The notes: generated by a model not told the origin, from the sequence alone. Shown: positions 43,924 to 52,061, numbered from the stretch's first letter. The stretch: DNA of 64,000 nucleotides from Fusicatenibacter saccharivorans (GCF_015557635.1 NZ_JADNOP010000005.1:141038-205037); one strand, 5' to 3'. Numbers and translations: made by a program.

Positions 43924-44718
43924 TCAGATCCTGTAAGCGTGGTTCAGCGGTCCCGAGCCGTGGCCGAGATCCATCATGCTCGCGAGTGCGCCCGAAATAT
44001 ACTCTTTTGCGGCGGAAATGGCATCCGGAAGGGAAAGCCCCTTTGCGAGCCCCGATGCGATGGCGCTGGAGAGTGTACAGCCGGTGCCGTGTGTGTTCGG
44101 ATTGTCGATGCGTTTTCCGGTGAACCAGGTAAATGTGCCGTTGTGATATAAAAGATCGTTGGCATCATTGATACTGTGGCCGCCCTTTAACAGAACGGCA
44201 CAGCCGCAGGAATCCCCGATCTCTTTTGCGGCGCGTTCCATATCGCTTTCCGACTGGATTTTGATGCCGGAGAGAACTTCTCCCTCTGGGATATTCGGTG
44301 TGATGACTTCAGCCAGAGGAAAGAGCAGTTTTTTCATCAGGTCAGGCACGCCGCCCGAAGCGAGCGCGGAGCCGCTTGTAGCGACGAGGACCGGGTCCAC
44401 AACGATGTGTTTGGCCTGGTAGAAGCGAAGCCGTTCGGAGATGACTTCGATCAGTGCCGGGGAGGATACCATACCGATTTTGACGGCGTCCGGGAAGATG
44501 TCCGTAAAGACGGCGTCAAGCTGTGCGGCCAGAAACTCCGGTGTTACATCGAAAATACCGGAAACTCCGGTGGTGTTCTGGGCGGTGAGTGCGGTAATTG
44601 CCGACATGGCGTAAACTCCGTTTGTGATCATGGTTTTGATGTCTGCCTGAATGCCGGCGCCTCCGCTGGAATCACTTCCCGCGATTGTTAATGCTGTTTT
44701 CATGTTTTTCGCGTCCAT
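43924..44718 (-). CDS. thiD: Hydroxymethylpyrimidine/phosphomethylpyrimidine kinase
   Basis: It phosphorylates HMP and HMP-P to HMP-PP for thiamine assembly. The 264 residues of the ribokinase fold contain [19 protein letters not shown] near the N-terminus, [23 protein letters not shown] and the anion-hole motif [15 protein letters not shown] with catalytic Asp replaced in its usual neighbourhood by Gly-Cys context typical of ThiD. The first ATG follows AAAGGAG at 9 bp. The 100-bp gap to thiE contains a small ACTTTTCTTT/AAAGAAAGT hairpin but no gene. Confidence 0.95.
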   Translation of the reverse strand: MDAKNMKTALTIAGSDSSGGAGIQADIKTMITNGVYAMSAITALTAQNTTGVSGIFDVTPEFLAAQLDAVFTDIFPDAVKIGMVSSPALIEVISERLRFYQAKHIVVDPVLVATSGSALASGGVPDLMKKLLFPLAEVITPNIPEGEVLSGIKIQSESDMERAAKEIGDSCGCAVLLKGGHSINDANDLLYHNGTFTWFTGKRIDNPNTHGTGCTLSSAIASGLAKGLSLPDAISAAKEYISGALASMMDLGHGSGPLNHAYRI

Positions 44719-44818
44719 GAGAATTACTCCTTTGCATTACTTTTCTTTTTGGACAGGCGACAAAGAAAGTGGTGCCCCCAGTCTGCCGCCTGGTGTGAGG
44801 ATGAATGGTTACGTAAAA

Positions 44819-45463
44819 TTATTTGTTTTCCAGCATGCGCAGAGTCTGTTCTTTCAGATCCTTCGTTGCGGAAACAATGTCTTTCTGTGCAAAAATGGCA
44901 CTGATGACGGCGATGCCGCAGATGCCGCTGCCGGAAAGCTCCGTCACGTTATCGCGTGTGATGCCGCCGATGGCGATGACAGGGATTTTAACGGCATTGC
45001 AGATAGCAGTCAGCGTTTCGTGGCTGACATCCTCCGCATCCGCCTTGGAACCGGTGTGGAAGACCGCGCCGACGCCGAGGTAATCTGCCCCGCGCTGCTC
45101 GGCGAGAATGGCCTGTTCCACGGTCTGCGCCGAAACGCCGATGATCTTGTCCGGGCCAAGCTTAGCACGGACATCGCCGGCCTCCATATCGCTCTGGCCG
45201 ACATGAACGCCGTCCGCATCCATCTTAGCTGCGATTTCCACGTTATCGTTGATGACGAAAGGAACATGGTATGCAGCACAGAGTTTTTTCAGTTCCAGTG
45301 CCTCTTCCATAAAGTGATCCTGGTCAAGATTTTTTTCGCGGAGCTGGATAAACGTTGCGCCGCCCTGCAGAGCCTTTTCCACCTGGCTGTACAGTGTCTC
45401 GCCGTTCAGCCAGCTGCGGTCTGTCACAGCATATAAAAGCAGGCCTTTTTTATCGCACTTCAT
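44819..45463 (-). CDS. thiE: Thiamine-phosphate synthase
   Basis: It joins HMP-PP and the thiazole phosphate to give thiamine monophosphate. The 214-residue TIM barrel has QLREKNLDQDHFMEEA, FVINDNVEIAAKMDADGVHVGQSD, IIGVSAQTVEQA, DYLGVGAVFHTGSKADA and AIGGITRDNV, all diagnostic. The ATG at 45463 lies 8-9 bp from GGAGAAAGG; a GTG at 45472 would overlap that site. The start overlaps the thiM end by 14 bp, indicating translational coupling. Confidence 0.95.
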   Translation of the reverse strand: MKCDKKGLLLYAVTDRSWLNGETLYSQVEKALQGGATFIQLREKNLDQDHFMEEALELKKLCAAYHVPFVINDNVEIAAKMDADGVHVGQSDMEAGDVRAKLGPDKIIGVSAQTVEQAILAEQRGADYLGVGAVFHTGSKADAEDVSHETLTAICNAVKIPVIAIGGITRDNVTELSGSGICGIAVISAIFAQKDIVSATKDLKEQTLRMLENK

Positions 45464-46271
45464 ACTTTGCACCTTTCTCCAGCGTCTCGCCGTCCATGTG
45501 GTAGATGGCGTCGATGATGCGGTTCCGGTAGGTGGAGTTGCCGTCTTCCGGTTTCATATGGCTCCAGCCGATCTCGCCGGCAAGTCCCATCGCGCAGACA
45601 GCGGCAGCAGCGGCTTTTAACGGCTCGTCCGGGTTGGCAACGAGGTAAGCGGTCATCATGCCGGAGAGCTGGCAGCCTGTTCCGGTGATGCTTCCCATCT
45701 CGGCGCGTCCGTTGCGGATCACGTAGCAGGTGTCAGCATCGGCAACGAGGTCGATCGCTCCTGTGATGGCGACAACACAGTTGTGGTCTTTCGCAAAGTT
45801 TTTTACAAAAGCAACGGCGCTGTCGAGGTTTTCGTCTGTTACTTTATCGGCAACGTCTGCGTCAACACCCTTTGTCGTTCCGCTTCCGAGTGCCAGTGTT
45901 TTGATTTCGGAAATATTTCCGCGGATGACGGTGAACGGGATTTTTTCCATCAGTCCGACTGCGGTCGAAGTACGTAAGTGGCTTGCGCCTGCGCCGACTG
46001 GATCGAGCAGGATTTTGTGGCCGAGCGAAGCTGCTTTTGCACCGGCACGGTACATGCCGTCGATGCTCGTTCTGTGCAGCGTTCCGATGTTGATGTTCAG
46101 ACCGCCGCAGATGGAGGTGATATCCTCGACATCCTCCGGTTCATCGGACATGATCGGGCTTGCGCCGCATGCCAGCAGAATATTGGCGACATCGTTTACC
46201 GTAACGTAATTTGTGATGTTGTGTACGAGAGGGGTTGTTTTTCTGACATTGTCAAGACAAGTGCCTAACAT
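45450..46271 (-). CDS. thiM: Hydroxyethylthiazole kinase
   Basis: It phosphorylates hydroxyethylthiazole, salvaging the thiazole half of thiamine. The 273 residues start MLGTCLDNVRKTTPLVHNITNYVTVNDVANILLACGASPIM. ILLDPVGAGA, VIRGNISEI, AITGAIDLVAD and SITGTGCQLSG (catalytic Cys region) are typical. The ATG at 46271 follows AGGAGG at 11 bp. The frame stays open upstream into the terminator and that extension is rejected. No thiazole synthesis genes (thiG, thiH, thiS) are in the window, so the thiazole part may be salvaged or made elsewhere. Confidence 0.95.
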   Translation of the reverse strand: MLGTCLDNVRKTTPLVHNITNYVTVNDVANILLACGASPIMSDEPEDVEDITSICGGLNINIGTLHRTSIDGMYRAGAKAASLGHKILLDPVGAGASHLRTSTAVGLMEKIPFTVIRGNISEIKTLALGSGTTKGVDADVADKVTDENLDSAVAFVKNFAKDHNCVVAITGAIDLVADADTCYVIRNGRAEMGSITGTGCQLSGMMTAYLVANPDEPLKAAAAAVCAMGLAGEIGWSHMKPEDGNSTYRNRIIDAIYHMDGETLEKGAKYEVR

Positions 46272-46362
46272 AATTTTTTGTTCCTCCTGTGTGAGTATTT
46301 TTGCAGAAGCAAATTCCCTTGTGTTACTGGAAGAACCTGTTGATGATGTGTTCATAGAGATT

Positions 46363-46395
46363 AAAAAAGCAGATATACGTGGAGGTATATCTGCA
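46363..46395 (-). terminator. Regulated terminator of the TPP riboswitch
   Basis: On the minus strand GCAGATATAC pairs with GTATATCTGC and is followed by TTTTTT. It lies between the aptamer and thiM, so it is probably the expression platform: formed when TPP is bound, stopping transcription of thiM-thiE-thiD-thiC. Confidence 0.85.
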
Positions 46396-46410
46396 GAAAA
46401 TGTGCATATC

Positions 46411-46500
46411 GTATCTCCCTACGTTGGCATTACCCAAATCAGGTTCAGGGTCTAGGAGATGCATCCTACTCTCAGCCCGCTTCGCACGCGAGCTCCCCTT
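46411..46500 (-). ncRNA. TPP riboswitch (THI element)
   Basis: On the minus strand the aptamer begins GGGGAGCT and contains the invariant GCTGAGAG (here GGGCTGAGAGTAGGA), then GACCCTGAACCTGAT and GGGTAATGCCAACGTAGGGAG. These are the conserved pyrimidine- and pyrophosphate-sensing parts of the THI box. The P1 closing stem, P2/P3 and P4/P5 arms can all be drawn. It controls the thi cluster through the terminator 16 bp downstream. Confidence 0.96.
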
Positions 46501-46515
46501 TGCTTTCTGCAGACA

Positions 46516-46544
46516 ATTATATACGCATAAAAACAATTGTGCAA
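46516..46544 (-). promoter_or_regulatory. Promoter of the thiM-thiE-thiD-thiC operon
   Basis: Read on the minus strand, TTGCAC (46539-46544), 17 bp, TATAAT (46516-46521), placing transcription start just before the riboswitch aptamer. Confidence 0.8.
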
Positions 46545-46665
46545 GAGAAAAACGGAAGATTTTAAAAAAATTCAGAAAAATAAAAAAGACATGCAAAATA
46601 TTGGAAATGTAATGTTATTTGGGTTGAAAGAGAAAATAATATCAGCGTAAAATGAAGTATAAAAT

Positions 46666-46839
46666 ATGCGTGGAAGTCATGGACGTGATGATGCCGCCTC
46701 CATTCCGATTTTCGCCATGAGCGCCAACGCCTTTGTTGAAGACCGGCAGGCCGCAAAAGAGGCCGGCATGGACGTACATATCGCAAAGCCGATTGATGCG
46801 GAATTACTGAAAAAGAAAATTGCAGAGTATTGCAGGTGA
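46666..46839 (+). pseudogene. Remnant of a response-regulator receiver domain (C-terminal half)
   Basis: A 57-codon frame encodes RDDAASIPIFAMSANAF followed by VEDRQAAKEAGMDVHIAKPID and LLKKKIAEYC. This is the second half of a CheY-like receiver: the Ser of MSA, the conserved Lys of AKP, and the last helix. The phosphorylated Asp half and any kinase part are missing, and the bases upstream do not continue the domain. Such receivers often end hybrid sensor kinases. There is no ribosome site before the ATG at 46666. It is most likely what remains of a deleted gene, cut near 46666; the natural stop and a terminator are still present. Confidence 0.75.
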
Positions 46840-46847
46840 AAAGAAGT

Positions 46848-46888
46848 GCCCCTGCCCGGCATCTGATGTGTGCCGGGCAGGGGCTTTT
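46848..46888. terminator. Terminator after the receiver remnant and the oxidoreductase gene
   Basis: GCCCCTGCCCGGCA (46848-46861) is perfectly complementary to TGCCGGGCAGGGGC (46871-46884), followed by TTTT. It can serve the remnant on the plus strand and, more weakly, the oxidoreductase on the minus strand. Confidence 0.8.
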
Positions 46889-46900
46889 GATGTGCGAATT

Positions 46901-47878
46901 TTATTTTTCTTCCTCCGGGTACGTATAGCCCCAGGTTCTGCGGAAGGAGGTCATCAGATCCATGACGTCCTTCGTGTAGTCGAGGTGCATGGCAGATGCA
47001 TCTCCATTGATGGCGCGTTCCATGTCGGCGAGCTCATAGGCGAGTGCATCGGCGTTGTCACCGGCTTTGATGATTTCGGATTCGCCGGTGGAAGCGTCTG
47101 TGATTTTTGCTTCCCAGGCACGCGGGTACTCCATGATCTCGATAAATCCGTTCTCACAGGAAACCATGCCGCGTTTCGGCTGTTTGGAGTGGAGAGAGAG
47201 CATCACACTTGCCATCTGTCCTTCCTGATTGGTGAGAAGGAGGCCGGCCTGCTCGTCCACACCGGTCGGAGCGGGCTTTACCTGGGAAAGGAGCTGATCC
47301 GGCTTGGAGTCGAAGAACCAGCGGAGGAAGGAGAGTGCGTATACGCCGATATCAAGCATCGCGCCGCCTGCGAGATTCCGGTTGAAGAAGCGGTTCTTCA
47401 TGTTGTACTCTTTGAAACTGCCGAAGTTCATCGTGATCAGATTGACTCTGCCGAGACGGCCGGAGTCGAGAATTTTTTTCAGCTCTTTGTAGATCGGCAT
47501 ATGGTAAATCGTCATTGCCTCTCCGATGATGACACCTTTTTCTTTTGCAAGCGCTATGGCCTCGTCGAGCTCGTCGCTGTTCAGCGTAATCGATTTCTCA
47601 ACGAGAATGTGTTTTCCATTGGCAATCGCCTCTTTCATAAAGCCAAGATGCGTGTTGTGCGGCGTCGTGATATAAATGACACCGACCTCCGGATCGGTAA
47701 ACATCTCATGGAAATCATCGTAAACTTTTCCAATTCCATATTTCTCCGCAAAAGCAGCCGCCTTCTCATGGGTCCGGTTGCCGACCGCGTAAATATTCTT
47801 TCCGTTTTTCTGCAGTGCGACCGCCATTTCATTTGCAATCACACCGCATCCGAGTACAGCCCATTTGATTTCTTTCAT
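46901..47878 (-). CDS. Gfo/Idh/MocA-family NAD(P)-dependent oxidoreductase
   Basis: The 325-residue enzyme has an N-terminal Rossmann fold (KWAVLGCGVIANEMA), the family EKS motif (HILVEKSITLN) with the catalytic Lys, and the C-terminal sheet domain with GGAMLDIGVYALSF. Substrates in this family are sugars, inositols or dihydrodiols; closest in general look are dehydrogenases of the trans-1,2-dihydrobenzene-diol type. The substrate cannot be read from the sequence. It follows the ketopantoate reductase-like gene by 21 bp, so the two form an operon. Confidence 0.88.
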   Translation of the reverse strand: MKEIKWAVLGCGVIANEMAVALQKNGKNIYAVGNRTHEKAAAFAEKYGIGKVYDDFHEMFTDPEVGVIYITTPHNTHLGFMKEAIANGKHILVEKSITLNSDELDEAIALAKEKGVIIGEAMTIYHMPIYKELKKILDSGRLGRVNLITMNFGSFKEYNMKNRFFNRNLAGGAMLDIGVYALSFLRWFFDSKPDQLLSQVKPAPTGVDEQAGLLLTNQEGQMASVMLSLHSKQPKRGMVSCENGFIEIMEYPRAWEAKITDASTGESEIIKAGDNADALAYELADMERAINGDASAMHLDYTKDVMDLMTSFRRTWGYTYPEEEK

Positions 47879-47899
47879 CGTTAGATTCTCCTATCGTAT

Positions 47900-48856
47900 C
47901 TATTTCGCCCAGAGCGGTTCTTCGCTTCCGCTGTAGTCAAACCGTCCGTCGTTTTTCTCTTCCAGTGCTTTGATCATATGGTACGTAAATTCATTGTAAG
48001 GCGTTGGAATTCCAAGCTCTTTTCCCATGCGGATCAGCGCACCCGAGAACATATCAATTTCCGTATGGCGTCCCGCATCGAGATCCTGGAGCGTCGAGTA
48101 GCGCGCTGTCGGCGGAACCGCACTTCCGCGTTCCGAGGAGACATCCGCCTTGCTGATATCAATTCCCTTTGCCTCCGCAATCGCCATCAGTTCTGCGCGG
48201 AGTCCGTCGCTGATCGCCTTCATATGCACACTGTCGCGGTAGCAGCCGACCCCGGCACCGAGAATAGCCTGCGGCAGGTTATTGCAGACATTCAGCCGGA
48301 ATTTGCTCCATATTTCCTCTAAAATACAATCGGTTGCCCGGCAATGCAGCCCTGTGCCGGAGAACAGATCCAGAACAGCCTGCACACGCTCACTGTCGTA
48401 CGGCGCCGAAACTTCGCCGAAAATGATGCCGAGCGTCGCCTCAGGGTTGAAAACGTAGCCGTCATTCTCTTTATGAGAAGCTACTTTGATAACAGCATGA
48501 AGCAGATGCTCCGCACCGACTTTTTCCGCGATGATCTCCTCACTGTCCACGCCGTTCATCAGACTCATGATCACAGTATTCTCGCCGGTAACGGCAGTAA
48601 TATCGTCAAGAGCCCCCGGCAGTGCGCCGTATTTGAGCGAGACGATCAGAAAATCCACGCCGTGTGCCTCTTCCGGTGTCCATACCTCCGGGTGATAAAC
48701 CGTATCGTTAATTTTGCATCCTTTGTTTTTCAGACGCTTCGCCCGTTCCCCGGACGCGATAACGCCGAGCCGGATGTCCTTTTTCTCCGAAAGCCCCCAG
48801 ATCACATAAGACCCAACCGCTCCGGCGCCCAGAACGGCAACTGATTTTATTTTCAT
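47900..48856 (-). CDS. panE: 2-dehydropantoate 2-reductase-like protein
   Basis: A 318-residue ApbA/PanE family enzyme that in its best-known form reduces ketopantoate to pantoate with NADPH. There is a Rossmann motif (SVAVLGAGAVGSYVIWGL), DFLIVSLKYGAL, MSLMNGVDSEE (catalytic Lys replaced nearby by conserved Asn-Gly), and the C-terminal KFRLNVCNNLPQAILG with the conserved Lys and Asn. The ATG at 48856 follows AAAGGAG. The partner oxidoreductase and the absence of panB/panC make a role other than pantothenate synthesis possible. Confidence 0.82.
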   Translation of the reverse strand: MKIKSVAVLGAGAVGSYVIWGLSEKKDIRLGVIASGERAKRLKNKGCKINDTVYHPEVWTPEEAHGVDFLIVSLKYGALPGALDDITAVTGENTVIMSLMNGVDSEEIIAEKVGAEHLLHAVIKVASHKENDGYVFNPEATLGIIFGEVSAPYDSERVQAVLDLFSGTGLHCRATDCILEEIWSKFRLNVCNNLPQAILGAGVGCYRDSVHMKAISDGLRAELMAIAEAKGIDISKADVSSERGSAVPPTARYSTLQDLDAGRHTEIDMFSGALIRMGKELGIPTPYNEFTYHMIKALEEKNDGRFDYSGSEEPLWAK

Positions 48857-48890
48857 AATAGTCTCCTTTGTAACTGTTTGAATTACCCTT

Positions 48891-48919
48891 ACTATAACAA
48901 ATTTTGCGGAGATCCTCAA
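48891..48919 (-). promoter_or_regulatory. Promoter of panE and the oxidoreductase gene
   Basis: Read on the minus strand, TTGAGG (48914-48919), 17 bp, TATAGT (48891-48896), 35 bp before the panE start. Confidence 0.6.
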
Positions 48920-49023
48920 TTTGTTTTTCAAAATAGAAAATTTCGGAAAAGGAAGCCTAAATGTGTTAAGGTACATTGTAGAATGAAAAATATAAAAGAA
49001 ACGCGCAGATGCGGCAAGAGGAG

Positions 49024-49149
49024 ATGACAGAAACACATTACCACATTTCCAAACCGACGGCCTGCTTCATGCTGGATCTGAAAATGTACGAAGACAAAAT
49101 CCGGACGAAAGAAGAACAGAAGGCAAAAGAAAAACAAGAGAAGAAATAA
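49024..49149 (+). CDS. Possible small protein of 41 residues
   Basis: The frame encodes MTETHYHISKPTACFMLDLK followed by a very charged tail (MYEDKIRTKEEQKAKEKQEKK). An in-frame ATG at 49009 would make it 46 residues. GAGGAG directly abuts the ATG, closer than usual for initiation, and would suit the next Met less well. Support comes from the clean intrinsic terminator 7 bp after the stop and from the absence of any other explanation for the segment. No family is recognised and no convincing promoter was found. Confidence 0.4.
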   Translation: MTETHYHISKPTACFMLDLKMYEDKIRTKEEQKAKEKQEKK

Positions 49150-49155
49150 GAAACG

Positions 49156-49192
49156 AAGGAGAAACGAAATTCGAACATTTCTCCTTTGTTTT
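49156..49192 (+). terminator. Intrinsic terminator upstream of the lipoprotein gene
   Basis: AAGGAGAAA (49156-49164) pairs with TTTCTCCTT (49178-49186), followed by TGTTTTTTG. It ends the transcript of the small frame at 49024. Confidence 0.75.
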
Positions 49193-49257
49193 TTGCGCGC
49201 ATTTTTACCGGGAAATCATATTCTAAGGTTAGAATGAAAAAACAGGAGAATCTGTTG

Positions 49258-50265
49258 ATGAAAGGAAAATGGCTGACAGGTGCGCTTGTACTGGCAATGG
49301 CGGCAGTGACGCTGGCGGGATGCGGGGCAAAAGATGAGACAAAAGAAAAAGTGGAGCAGGTGACATTAAATGAGGTTGCCCACTCCATTTTTTACGCCCC
49401 GCAGTACGTGGCAATTGAGGAGGGGTATTTTGCGGACGAGGGCATTGATCTGACGCTGATAACAGGATTTGGTGCAGATAAAGTGCTGACGGCGATGATT
49501 TCCGGCGAGGCGGATATCGGGTTTATGGGGGCGGAGGCAACCGTCTACGCGTACCTCGAGGGAACCGCAGACCCGGTTGTGAACTTCGCGCAGCTGACGC
49601 AGCGGGCGGGAAACTTTGTTGTGGGAAGAGAGAAAGACAATTCGTTTACCTGGGAGAAATTGAAAAACAAAGAGGTATTAGGGGGAAGAAAAGGCGGTAT
49701 GCCGGAAATGGTCTTTGAGTATGTTCTGGCGCAGAAAGGGATTGATAAAAAAGACGTAAACATTAACCAGAGCATCGATTTTGGTTCCACAGCTGCCGCG
49801 TTCTCCGGCGGGCAGGGGGATTATACGATTGAATTTGAACCGTCCGCGACACTGCTCGAGCAGAAGGGCGACGGCTATGTCGTGGCATCGGTCGGAACGG
49901 AATCCGGGTATGTGCCGTATACGTCGTACAGCGTCAAACAGAGTTATCTGAAAACGCACGGCGCAACCGTAGAAAAATTCACGAAGGCACTGCAGAAGGG
50001 AATGGACTTCGTGCAGACGCACACACCGGAGGAGATTGCAGAAGTGATTGCGCCGCAGTTTGCAGAAACCGAGCTGGAAACCATCACCGCGATCGTGCGC
50101 CGCTACTATGAGCAGGATACGTGGAAAGAAAATCTGATCTTTGAGGAAGAAAGTTTTGATCTTCTGCAGGAAATTCTGGAGCAGGCGGGAGAGCTGGAGA
50201 AAAAGGCACCGTACAAGACACTCGTGACAACAAAATACGCCGAAGAGGCCGCCGCCAAAGGCTGA
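49258..50265 (+). CDS. ABC transporter substrate-binding lipoprotein, NMT1/SsuA type
   Basis: The 335-residue protein has a lipoprotein signal (MKGKWLTGALVLAMAAVTLAGC; lipobox LAGC with Cys about 22). The mature part fits the fold that binds thiamine pyrimidine precursors, nitrate or sulfonates: VTLNEVAHSIFYAPQYVAIEEGYFADEGIDLTL, ISGEADIGFMGAEATVYAY and the KGGMPEMVFEYVL region. The ATG at 49258 is 8-9 bp after AGGAG. No permease or ATPase gene is adjacent, so it is an orphan binding protein. The nearby thiamine genes make an HMP-like ligand conceivable but this is unproven. Confidence 0.85.
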   Translation: MKGKWLTGALVLAMAAVTLAGCGAKDETKEKVEQVTLNEVAHSIFYAPQYVAIEEGYFADEGIDLTLITGFGADKVLTAMISGEADIGFMGAEATVYAYLEGTADPVVNFAQLTQRAGNFVVGREKDNSFTWEKLKNKEVLGGRKGGMPEMVFEYVLAQKGIDKKDVNINQSIDFGSTAAAFSGGQGDYTIEFEPSATLLEQKGDGYVVASVGTESGYVPYTSYSVKQSYLKTHGATVEKFTKALQKGMDFVQTHTPEEIAEVIAPQFAETELETITAIVRRYYEQDTWKENLIFEEESFDLLQEILEQAGELEKKAPYKTLVTTKYAEEAAAKG

Positions 50266-50309
50266 TTCCGGCGGAATAGAAAAGCAAAAAAAGACAGAAA
50301 AAGACACTT

Positions 50310-50425
50310 TTCGACATTCGTCGACAAACAGCGACATTTCATTCGAAAAAAATAAAGAAAATTGCAAAAGAAAAGAAGAAAAATAGAGAAAAAGTATTGC
50401 AAAAAAGTAAATTTTGTTGCATACT
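50310..50425 (+). promoter_or_regulatory. proC upstream region: triple CGACA repeat and promoter
   Basis: CGACA occurs at 50312, 50322 and 50332, exactly 10 bp apart and thus on one face of the helix. The first is within TTCGACA, the reverse complement of a perfect Spo0A box (TGTCGAA). A promoter, TTGCAA (50397-50402), 17 bp, CATACT (50420-50425), follows about 60 bp on and precedes proC by 51 bp. The region between is extremely A-rich. Confidence 0.5.
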
Positions 50426-50476
50426 ATGGATGTCGCATATGTTTTTTACAACACAGGCATACGGAGGCGAACAGAC

Positions 50477-51274
50477 ATGAAAGTAGGTTTTATCGGCGGC
50501 GGCAACATGGCGAGTGCCATGATTGGCGGAATGATTCAAAAAGGAGTTGTATCTGCAGATGACATTCTGGTATCGGTCCGCACGGAGAAAAGTGTGGAAC
50601 GCTTGACCAACCAGTTTGGAGTCCAGGCGACTACGGAGAACGAAGCGGTCGTAGCCGGATCCGATCTTGTATTCCTGGCAGTAAAGCCAAACCAAATAAA
50701 AAATATAATAAACCTCGTCAAAAACTTCATCTCACCCGAGAAGATTATCGTATCGATTCTTCCCGGTAAGTCTTTACAATGGCTGGGTACAGAAATCGGA
50801 AAACCAACAAAGTTAATTCGCACCATGCCAAACACACCAGCACTCGTCGGAGAAGGAATGACCGGCGTCTGTGCCAATGATCTCGTGACGGAGGAAGAGC
50901 TGCAGCTCGTTTTAACCCTCCTGAAAAGCTTTGGCCGCGCAGAAGTTGTTCCGGAGTGTCTGATGGATACCGTCACAGGTGTCAGCGGAAGCTCGCCGGC
51001 GTACGTATTTCTTTTCCTGGAGGCTCTTGCAGATGCGGCCGTAGCCGAAGGAATGCCGAGAAAACAGGCATATGAATTTGCTGCACAGTCTGTCCTTGGA
51101 AGCGCCAAAATGCTTCTCGAGACAGGAATGCACCCGGGAGAATTAAAAGACATGGTCTGCTCGCCAGGCGGAACCACCATCGAAGCGGTTGCCGTACTGG
51201 AGCGGGAGAAACTGAGAAGTGCTATTATTGATGCAACACGAGCCTGCATCCGGAAATCAAAGGGAGTGGATTAG
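50477..51274 (+). CDS. proC: Pyrroline-5-carboxylate reductase
   Basis: It reduces pyrroline-5-carboxylate to proline with NAD(P)H. The 265 residues start MKVGFIGGGNMASAMIGGMI (Rossmann motif). VFLAVKPNQIKNII, IRTMPNTPALVGEGMTG and the C-terminal signature MDTVTGVSGSSPAYVFLFLEALADAAVAEGMPR are all present, as is SPGGTTIEAV. The ATG at 50477 follows ACGGAGG; in-frame codons upstream to 50414 are rejected. proA and proB are not in the window. Confidence 0.95.
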   Translation: MKVGFIGGGNMASAMIGGMIQKGVVSADDILVSVRTEKSVERLTNQFGVQATTENEAVVAGSDLVFLAVKPNQIKNIINLVKNFISPEKIIVSILPGKSLQWLGTEIGKPTKLIRTMPNTPALVGEGMTGVCANDLVTEEELQLVLTLLKSFGRAEVVPECLMDTVTGVSGSSPAYVFLFLEALADAAVAEGMPRKQAYEFAAQSVLGSAKMLLETGMHPGELKDMVCSPGGTTIEAVAVLEREKLRSAIIDATRACIRKSKGVD

Positions 51275-51407
51275 AAGGAGCAGCACCGCCGCTTTGACAG
51301 AATGACGCTAATGTGAAAGCAGCAAAAATAAAGAATGTATGCACAAAAAAACAAACCAAAACAAGCAAAAAGCAAGCACAAAAAAGAGTAAAAAAACAAA
51401 CGAGCGG

Positions 51408-51447
51408 AAAAATCCCGGCAGCCGTGGAAAAGGCACCGGGATTTTTT
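51408..51447. terminator. Bidirectional terminator between proC and the CYTH gene
   Basis: AAAAATCCCGG (51408-51418) pairs with CCGGGATTTTTT (51436-51447). The 130 bp between the proC stop and this hairpin are A-rich without a recognisable gene. Confidence 0.88.
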
Positions 51448-51455
51448 CTGGTAAT

Positions 51456-51911
51456 TTATAGTTTTTTTCCTTTACTGAGCGTACTGTTGTGATAATCGGA
51501 AGAATAGGTTACATCCTTTCCAAACCATACCGGAGGAACAAAGGCGTTTGCGGATGCTTCGTCCGGAAACTCCACCTCTGCGAGGTAAAGGCCTTCATAC
51601 GGCGCATCAAAGACATCGAGCTCGATCGTCAGATCCGTTCCGGTAAGCGGCAGCAGATAGCGTGTTTTTGAAATGAGAACGCCGTCTGCCTTTTCCCGCA
51701 GATGCAGGTAGGATTCCTTTGTGAGCGGAAGATTATACTCTTCACGCACCATCAGCCCTTTTGACTTGTAGGTCAGATAATATTCGTCGTCAGAGCGGCG
51801 GATGCGGACAACCGGTTCGGTGGAAAGATAGCCCTGCTCGATTTTTTTACATGGATAGCTTGTAAGATTTTCCGGAAGCTGATCCAGAAGGTATTTGCGT
51901 TCGATTTCCAT
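51456..51911 (-). CDS. CYTH-domain protein (triphosphate tunnel family)
   Basis: The 151-residue protein begins MEIERKYLL, the ExExK signature of the CYTH superfamily, and continues with alternating charged strands (VVRIRRSDDEYYLTYKSKG, TIELDVFDAPYEGLYLAEVEFPDE) that form the tunnel. Members hydrolyse inorganic triphosphate or thiamine triphosphate, or make cyclic AMP; small stand-alone bacterial forms are usually tripolyphosphatases. The ATG at 51911 follows AGAAGGAG. It is divergent from the DJ-1 gene. Confidence 0.88.
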   Translation of the reverse strand: MEIERKYLLDQLPENLTSYPCKKIEQGYLSTEPVVRIRRSDDEYYLTYKSKGLMVREEYNLPLTKESYLHLREKADGVLISKTRYLLPLTGTDLTIELDVFDAPYEGLYLAEVEFPDEASANAFVPPVWFGKDVTYSSDYHNSTLSKGKKL

Positions 51912-52052
51912 AAAAGAGACTCCTTCTCGTGATTGCATCACTGCTTTTTTCAAGAGTTTACCATGCTTTTCCCGTGATGTTAAGCGAAATCCGGCTTTTT
52001 GCGAAAAAAGTCCTGAAATTTTTATGAAATGCAAGCATTCTGCGGAAAAATG

Positions 52053-52061
52053 TGGTATAAT
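52053..52061 (+). promoter_or_regulatory. Extended -10 promoter of the DJ-1 gene
   Basis: TGG followed by TATAAT (52056-52061) forms an extended -10; no good -35 hexamer lies 17-18 bp upstream. It precedes the DJ-1 start by 85 bp. Confidence 0.5.
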
